Source: Megalobrama amblycephala
Lineage: Eukaryota > Chordata > Actinopteri > Cypriniformes > Xenocyprididae
NCBI RefSeq assembly: GCF_018812025.1
Contig: NC_063045.1
Location: 13,885,112-13,949,111 of the forward strand
Length of the DNA stretch: 64,000 nt
Reading direction: 5' to 3'
Below, one piece after another: positions 56,933-64,000 of this stretch; position 1 is the stretch's first letter, and every line of letters starts with the position of its first letter. A program made the position numbers and the translations under genes. Below the pieces are notes generated by a model. That model was not told the DNA's origin, made no database searches, and was given only the letters and a program-made list of their open reading frames with translations.

Positions 56933-57399
56933 ATCTCCACATCCATCAAATCTCTATATATTAAATAAGCATGTATGATGATACAATTAATTTATGAATA
57001 AACATGATAAATATAAGTAAAAATAAAGAAGAAAGAAAAAGCATTATGAAATGACCAATTACAAAGATAATCTAGACATGTAAATAAATCAGCTCACAAT
57101 ATTGTCAGGTTACATTGTGACCCTTTTGGAGTATGGCTGAAAGACTTTTTTTTTTTTTTCTTTTTTTTTAAAGACAGAGGGAAAAATATGTTTTGTTAAG
57201 GATTCTGTCCAGGGATGGAAAGCCGCTGGGAGGCAATTAGAGGACTACAAAGAAAAAGAAATAGATATGAAAATCTTCTGCTTTCTTTTGATGTGCAATA
57301 GGCTGAAAAGTAAATGTACACGCTGACTGAATTCACATCCTTTTAGAAAAACACAAAGACAAAGCGTATTTCAACCGTAATGCTAAAGAATCGCTGACA

Positions 57400-57800
57400 A
57401 AACACAGGTCAGAGTCTTTTTCTTAACACAGCATACATTAATTAAGTGAATGAATGAAAGAATGAATGAATGAATAAATAAAAATTATATAACTTAATAT
57501 AAAAGTAATAAAACAATCATTTCCAAACAAAAAATGCTTAAAGATTTTTAACAAAATGCAGTTTAGTCTTGTTCTTAATACAATGCATACATTAAGTAAA
57601 TGAATAAATACATAAAATAAATAAAAAATGTGTAACAATGTAAAATTAATAAAACAATCATTTTCAAACAAATAAAAAATGCTTAAAGATTCCTAACAAA
57701 ACACAAGGTTAGTGTCTTTTTCTTAATACGCAGCATACATTTAAAATAAATAAATAATATAACAAAATAAAATAAACCTTTATCAAACAAATAAAATATG
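57400..57800. repeat. Three-copy tandem repeat, period about 150 bp
   Basis: GTCTTTTTCTTAACACAGCA, GTCTTGTTCTTAATACAATG and GTCTTTTTCTTAATACGCAG begin three successive units at about 57414, 57568 and 57714. Each is followed by CATACATT, AATAAATA-rich sequence, TAATAAAACAATCATTT(C/T)C and AAAATGCTTAAAGATT, the last unit being shorter. Confidence 0.85.
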
Positions 57801-57899
57801 GTAAAAAAATTTGTTATAATTATCAGACAGTTAAAAATATATAAACAAGTACGGAACTGAAAGAAACTCCAATACAAATGACCACTCGATAGTATTCAC

Positions 57900-60800
57900 T
57901 AGTTAGCATTCACAAAGCAAATTACTCCATCAATCACTGCTAGTTCATATGCTAACATAAGCATGCTGAATGCGCAAGTTATTTGATTTTGGTATATGGA
58001 AGACAGACTGCAAGTTTGTAAAAAACGAAAATATTAAAACCTGCATTCAAACTCTGGAAATTTTTTAACGTAAATGTGAATGTAAAACTTGGATTTTTAA
58101 GGCATCTGCATTTGATTTCAGTCTGACACTCTGCGAATCCAGAGTCTAAAGCAAAAAAGTGCCAATCAAGTACAGTTATTGTTCATCAACAGACCAATAA
58201 TGGCGGTGCCTTGAGGGCTGGACACTGCATTAGTCCACTGGGAGCGGAAATGAGCGCCACCTGGTCTGCTCTGTCCAGCACACTACGGCACAACGAACTG
58301 ATCATTTAAGAGGGCCCTGAATGGGCTTGATTTGCGATGCCCTGAAATAGAACAAGCGCTGAAGAACGCAACATTCCCACTTTCCCCAAACAGTAATTGT
58401 TTGGTGTGTCAGCTGATGTAGTGCTTGTTTTTGTTTTCTCTCGAATCCCAATTAAACACCATGCCGGGTGATCTCAGAGGAGGCGCGCGGATATTGCGCT
58501 CTCTCTGATTAATTTGTTAACCTTCATTTGGTAGCTTAATATACACGAGGTGGGTGTGCAAACTTGAATTTTTGCTGTTGATTGAGAAGGTAAACGATCA
58601 AACGGAGGAAGTACAAATATAAGTTGTGTGGAAGAGAGGAACAGGGAGACAACAGGAATGACACGAGCAGCAAAGACAGAGAAACTGGAAAAGTAAACAA
58701 TAGATCTGGCGTAACTTGAACAAAAGTAATAAAGTCAAAAGGAATATTTTATCAAAACAGTCTCAGGATTGATACAGGACCTGCGAACAGAGAGAATCAC
58801 ATCCAAATAAGACTGCAGCGCTGTTTGGTAGCACAATGGATTCATAATTTTCTATTTTTAGATCGTTTTAATGACTGCACAAGTAAACACGCCATACCCC
58901 GCTACCAAATCCAATTATAATTGAATAAAAAAAAAAAAAAGCAACAGTTTCACAATGTTTAAGGAGAAGGCAAACACCTTCATTTATTTGTGAGAGAGCA
59001 AACTCTCCTTTTAACATAATTTCTTTTCTTCCTTTTTTTTTTTTTTGTGTGCAAAATCTACAACCACCCATCATTAAAATCTCCTAAATATTTATAAATT
59101 CAGTTCTTGATGGCACTAGAAAAACTTCAGCAACAAACACCTTCTAAAACAAAGAAAATCTAGTTAGAAAAATAAAGTTAGCATGAAGAGTTACACAAAA
59201 AAAGACATTAAAGTGATTTTTATTTGAATGTTTATATACACAGTGGATATATACACTTCAGAGTGCGATGACATTTTAATCTTATTTTCACACAACGTAC
59301 AAAATAAAACGTAGTATTTAAAAGCGTTAAATTTATTTTGAACCCTTGTGTGGCACTTTCAAAAAGTGTAGTGATTAAAACTGCAACCCAAAAACACAAT
59401 CCGTGGACTTTCAACCCCATCCCATCTGATGTTTCCAATAAAAAGGCATGTTTGAAATCACTCAAATGTTCGCCACATCCTTTCTGAGCCGCGGCAATTA
59501 TTATCTCTATTTGTAAAATCCGTAGGTTTGTGCAGAACGGAATCGCTACTGGCGTGGTAGCATTTCTAATAGTCAATAAATCTAAAATATTATGTGTGAA
59601 ATTGGGAAAAACTGCCATTAAGTGACAGACAGCAGAGAGCACAGCATAGGGTCCCGTCTGAAAAAAGGGCCAGGTAATTCAGGACAACTGTCACCCCTGA
59701 CCCGTCTGAAAGCGGGCCTAGTGGTCAGACTCTCCGAATAATAAAGTCCACATGGTTAAAAAAAAAAAAAAAAAAAAAAAACCTTCAAACACTTAATTAG
59801 ATGAATCTCAAAAGGTTTGGCTTGAATCAATAAAAGACTTGGGAGGAAAAATAAAAGAAAAAAAGAAACGCTCCAGGGTCAGTTATATTATATTTTGCTT
59901 TATAGTTGTAAAATGCATTGATTTTTGTAGAGGCCAGACATGCTTAAATCTCTGAATTAATGTGTATTTAAATAATGAAAAGCAAAAAAGTTAATCAAAT
60001 TAATTGATTCAATTAAATTCCATCGATTGGTCCTTTTTTAAACACCAATTTGCACGGCACTTTCGCCATGTGACAGACAATTTAAGAAGGGGTGGGGGGA
60101 TAAACCCAGAGCTTTTGCTTAAACATATTCCTCGAGTTATGAATTTTAATATCCCCAAAGGTATGATAACCAGAGGGAGAGAAAAATGAATTTTTGCGGT
60201 GATAAATATATTATTGTAGGTGACATTTACATTCAGGTGGGGTAATTTAACATGATATGCAGAATATGTTCTATCATTAGTCAATGAAAAATTGCACAAG
60301 AGGATCAAAGCAAACATGAAGCTGCCACTTAATTTATCACGCTACGAAGACAAAGAGGTTTTTCTTTCCCCTCCGTCAGTTTCAAAAGACCCGACTCTTT
60401 TTTCTTTTCTTTTTTTTCTTTTTTTTTTTTTTTTTACGACGCTCTTGGTTTGCAATTTAATTTACAAATGGGATGCCAGTGCTGAGATGGCATAACAGAA
60501 CAGGCTGGCTTTTTCTGCTTGGACAGACAGCAGCGGGATCCACCGAGTCATATAGGAGTGTTAAAACACACCCCCCAGCAGGACAGAAAAAAGAACGCGA
60601 GACGAGAAGAGGGAAGAAAAAAAAACAAACACGTTTCTTTATGTTCAAAAGGACAGATGACAGACGTGTTTCTGACCCTGGCGCTGGATGCACTTCCCTG
60701 TTGCACTGACCGTGCCACCTAAACATTAATTAAAGAGAGAAGGCGCTGGCAGGTGGCAGAAAAGCAGGATCTAATAATTGGCCCCCTTCTTCCCCGCGCC

Positions 60801-61100
60801 TTCAGAAAATCCAGGACTTCTAGCGAGATGTGCCACTGGGCAGGCAGAAAGGAGAAAAAAGATTAAAAAAAAGGAGATGAAGGCAGGAGTTTGAAATTCA
60901 CAGAGATGGCTGGCGAATTGCGACGGCCGTTTAACGTCACAGGGCAAGTTTGCAGAGAGTGTTTTTTGGGGATTCACGGCTGTGTCTGCTAATGATGAGA
61001 GGACAGAGATGCGGTGTGTTCCTCTGACCAGAAAGACAGTTTGTTTAAATGTGCAGGTGGACGAAAAAGAGAATGGGAGAAAATGGCAATAATATTGGTT
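57900..61100 (-). other. dennd1b intron with GC-richer islands
   Basis: Long intronic stretch without an exon in frame. GC-richer islands occur at about 58.2-58.55, 59.4-59.75 and 60.48-60.98 kb, separated by AT-rich and poly(A)/poly(T) sequence (59759-59780, 60403-60435). Open frames here have no recognised domain. Confidence 0.45.
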
Positions 61101-61101
61101 T

Positions 61102-61102
<1 letters not shown>

Positions 61103-61141
<39 letters not shown>

Positions 61142-61225
61142 TGTGTGTGCGTGCATGCATGTGTGCATGTGTGTGTGTATGTGCGTGCATGTGTGCATGT
61201 GTGTGTGTGTGTGTGTGTGCGTTTG
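61103..61225. repeat. (GT)n microsatellite with GTGC/GCAT variants
   Basis: About 20 GT units, then interrupted TGTGCATG units and another GT run. His/Thr-rich and Cys/Val-rich frames across it are artefacts. Confidence 0.95.
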
Positions 61226-61610
61226 AAACAGTGGGCTTAGAACAAAAGGAAATGGTACACACATCGGTATTGTGTGTGTGTGTGCGTGTGTGTAGGTGGG
61301 TTACTTTCACTACTTTAGGGACAAAACTGTTCCCACAAGTTAGTAAAATTAGGGGAAACCCTTTGGAGACATACTCAAAAGTAAAAATAATACCTCAAGT
61401 AAATATATAAAATTCATATATTATATGTTTTTATAAGTAATTATAAAAACATAATTAATTATATCATCAAAATATACAGAATACTGCATGAAATTAATGA
61501 AATACTGCATCATCTACAGGTCCATCTTTATCATTTTTAATATTCTGATGTCTTCTGGAAAGCATGTACAGTAGCTTTAAACAAAAATTGGATACTGGAT
61601 ACGCACATAC

Positions 61611-61613
<3 letters not shown>

Positions 61614-61707
<94 letters not shown>

Positions 61708-61722
61708 ACACACACACACATA
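61614..61722. repeat. Compound (AT)n-(AC)n microsatellite
   Basis: About 42 AT units followed by ACAC repeats. Confidence 0.97.
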
Positions 61723-61903
61723 CATTCCATTTGACAAAGGCTCCTTTTGTGGATGTCTTAATTTTGAAAAAGTATTCAAAAATAAAGTAAATATTTAATT
61801 TATACAAGGTTAGTCTATAGTAATTTCAATCAGGCTTATATAAAAACAATATAAGTCTATTTAGATTTCTAGGTAAATGTGTGTGTTGTTTTGGGACACT
61901 CAC

Positions 61904-62005
61904 CACGTCACTGGGCAGGTTGTGCAGATCGTCTGTGGGGCTTTCTAGGGTGTTTGTGTCCACGTTCAGAATGACCACATCCTCCAGGGATCTGCTCTTT
62001 ACTCT
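61904..62005 (-). CDS. dennd1b: dennd1b exon: SLEDVVILNVDTNTLE (end of cDENN)
   Basis: Acceptor catttccag, 34 codons in phase 0: RVKSRS, then LEDVVILNVDTNTLESPTDD and LHNLPSDV, donor GACGTG/gtgagt. It matches LDDVVILNVDTNTLETPFDD of DENND1A, a hallmark of the central DENN subdomain. This exon gives the most direct identification of the gene. Confidence 0.97.
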
Positions 62006-63499
62006 CTGGAAATGCAACACACTTTGTAACACACCATCCTGCCTATTCCCATTTCCCGTGACTGTTTTAATAACTTTACAATGTGATAAATAAACACTGT
62101 TTTGAACAGTAGCTTATTTAAAGTATCGGTATAAACTTTTTTGCATGGCTAAAATAAAGTGTTAACATATTTTCACATTATTCATTTCCAGACAACTGAT
62201 GTTTCTTTATTCAGAGAACACTATCTTTTTTTTCAAAAGCCCATTTTTTCATCAAAACCTCCACATAAATATTAAAGCAGGCAAGATTTAAACAGATTAA
62301 GTTAATGCAAACACCAGATTCCCATAAATGAAACCAGATGAAGCTTTTGAATTATGTTCTTAAAAAAAAAAAAAATAAATAAATAAAACAACAACAACTC
62401 CTTAAACACTTATGCACCTACAAAGATTAACAGAATAATTATTGGATGAGAGTCAAAATGTTTGAATCAATATCAACACAATTTAAAAATAAATAATTTA
62501 GTACAACTGGAATGTTATTTGTGAATAAATTGCACATTAAAAAGTTAAAAGCACTAGAAGAAATGTTATATATATATATATAATTTATATAATAATATGA
62601 TATATATTATATTATTATATAAATTATAATATAATATAATATAATATAATATAATATAATATAATATAATATAATATAATATAATATAATATAATATAAT
62701 ATAATATAATATAATATAATATAATATAATATAATATAATATAATATAATATATGTTTAAATATATTTGTAACATTTGCAACTATGATATACACAAGCAA
62801 CTAATCAAATAATAAAACTATTCAAGCATGTTGAATGAAGCACCACTGTGTTGAGTGGCGTAATGCTTCCACACAATGGTAGTCACGGTAGTGGCGACAA
62901 ATCCAATAATTATTCCTCCAGTGCAGGTGGGGGAAACAGCCAAGTGTGTAAAAAATTTCTGGTTTGTCATTTTTGACAGTCGCTGCTACGGCGGCCCGTG
63001 TGCTGATTTGGTCTAATTACGTGCAGCCGGATTGGGGAGGGAGGGGTGGGGGGGGGACTGTCAGCGGGCGAACGTGTGATAAACACCAGCACTGCCGCGA
63101 CTGTCAGCGCTATCAGATCTGCGCATGAAGCTATAGGTCTACCTCCAACCAACATGCCATTTCTCAATAACCGAACGCACCATCTCTTTGTTTCTCTGCC
63201 TCTTTCATTTCTCTTGGGCGCCCCGGGAGATGAAAAGCAAAAAAAAACAATGTGTCAATTTTTGTAGGTTTCTCTGGGCTCGGTGATGATGCATCAAAGT
63301 AGATGGCCGTTATTAGCATCTCAGATGGTTGGAATCCAGAGGAACGGTTGGTTTTAAATGACCCGGTGTGGGAAAAAAAGTAAATAATGATGGTTTATGT
63401 AATATTGGGAAGCCTCGACTGGTGTGCTTCTGATCAAACTTCACATAAAACACTTTAAGGATGATGAACGGCTGCTGACGGAAGATTTATGTGACGTAC
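62006..63499 (-). other. dennd1b intron with pentanucleotide repeat and GC-rich island
   Basis: AT-rich left part with the (AATAT)n array at 62625-62752, and a GC-richer stretch at about 62.83-63.3 kb with no recognised product. Confidence 0.75.
62625..62752. repeat. (ATAAT)n pentanucleotide array
   Basis: About 25 near-identical ATAAT units, preceded by an (AT)-rich palindromic stretch from 62568. The Tyr-Ile-Ile-Leu-Tyr frame on the minus strand is a repeat artefact. Confidence 0.97.
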
Positions 63500-63545
63500 C
63501 TCTAAAAGGCTGAGATGAACGCCGACCAGATATGGCATGGGCGCA
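63500..63545 (-). CDS. dennd1b: dennd1b exon: APMPYLVGVHLSLLE (cDENN)
   Basis: Acceptor ctgttcccag, one base completing a codon (Cys in DENND1A), then APMPYLVGVHLSLLE and the donor TTAGAG/gtacgt in phase 0. It matches APMPYLIGIHLSLME of DENND1A. The preceding exons (uDENN and most of cDENN) lie beyond the right edge. Confidence 0.95.
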
Positions 63546-64000
63546 CTGGGAACAGAGACAAAATGCAGTCATTAGCAACATGAAAACAGCTTTATGGCAT
63601 TTTAAAAATACTAATAATTCAAGAAATGCATTGTTTTCTTTACCAACGCAGTGTAGGTACAGCATAACAATATTCAAAACACAGCCGTGCATATTACAGA
63701 ACAAATATAACACCAGACCAACAATTCCGAATGGAAAAATAATAAACGAGTATCACCGTAAATTGACATATCTTTGACGCAGCATGCATCAAGAGCTAAA
63801 CTTTAATGGCATCCTCGTCCGTTTCCCGGAACGAGTGCTTTTGAGCAGTGAAGGTGATTAGTGTAATTGGCGAGCGTCACTTTTGAGTCTCGGTGCAGAG
63901 CGGGGCGAGGCAGGGCCGTGTAATTAGATAGGTTTGGGTAGCCGCTACAGTGCTCGCTCAATCAGGTTATGTGGCTAATAAGCTGCAGTCTCCCTCGCTG
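63546..64000 (-). other. dennd1b intron (3' part) at window edge
   Basis: The right half (about 63.75-64.0 kb) is GC-richer with homeodomain-like TAATTAG and GTAATTGG motifs and may be a conserved non-coding element. No exon found. Confidence 0.35.

Noticed and set aside
62625..62752. Possible CRISPR-like array
   Set aside because: It is a simple pentanucleotide repeat with no spacers, in a vertebrate intron. No CRISPR array or cas gene exists here.

Overview
The window is nuclear DNA of a teleost fish, most likely a cyprinid (zebrafish/carp/goldfish group). The evidence is AT-rich introns with long (TA)n and (GT)n tracts, many short non-autonomous DNA transposons (TTAA-flanked foldback elements and hAT-type elements with 8-bp target duplications) of kinds familiar from cyprinid genomes, and two split vertebrate genes in the same tail-to-tail order as human CRB1-DENND1B on 1q31. 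No bacterial, viral, rRNA or tRNA genes were seen.

Left part (849-23.6 kb, + strand): crb1 (Crumbs 1). Eleven exons, matching human exons 2-12, join in one open frame from 849 to the stop at 22328 and encode 19 EGF-like and 3 laminin-G domains, one transmembrane helix and a short tail with FERM-binding and C-terminal ERLI PDZ-binding motifs. The signal-peptide exon of this apical-polarity form lies off the left edge. The same locus also carries the parts of a second isoform: a start exon with signal peptide and strong Kozak context at 4807-4852, just before the first laminin-G exon and preceded by CRX/OTX-like and bZIP-like sites, and an alternative 3' end at 12719-12838 that replaces the ERLI tail with a hydrophobic segment and an acidic tail. 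Together these match the architecture of the photoreceptor isoform known in mammals as CRB1-B. A 45-bp in-frame microexon candidate (11152-11196) and a 6-bp tandem donor (6379/6385) add possible diversity.

Middle (22.3-27.6 kb): the convergent 3' ends. The crb1 poly(A) signal (23612) and a plausible dennd1b signal on the other strand (23802) lie about 190 bp apart. The predicted crb1 3' UTR holds two transposon relics.

Right part (27.58-64 kb, - strand): the 3' half of dennd1b, a DENN-domain Rab35 exchange factor. Twelve exons join in frame (531 codons) from the end of the central DENN domain through dDENN, a basic linker and the Ser-rich tail to the stop at 27579. The 5' exons lie off the right edge. 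Introns are large and mix microsatellites, transposons, a tandem duplication (30.1-32.45 kb) and GC-richer islands that look like candidate conserved non-coding elements.

The genes act separately: crb1 in apical polarity and photoreceptor/Mueller-glia adhesion, dennd1b in endocytic Rab35 activation. They share only the conserved neighbourhood and closely abutting 3' ends. All exon calls rest on reading frame, splice signals and remembered family sequences; no alignment was run.
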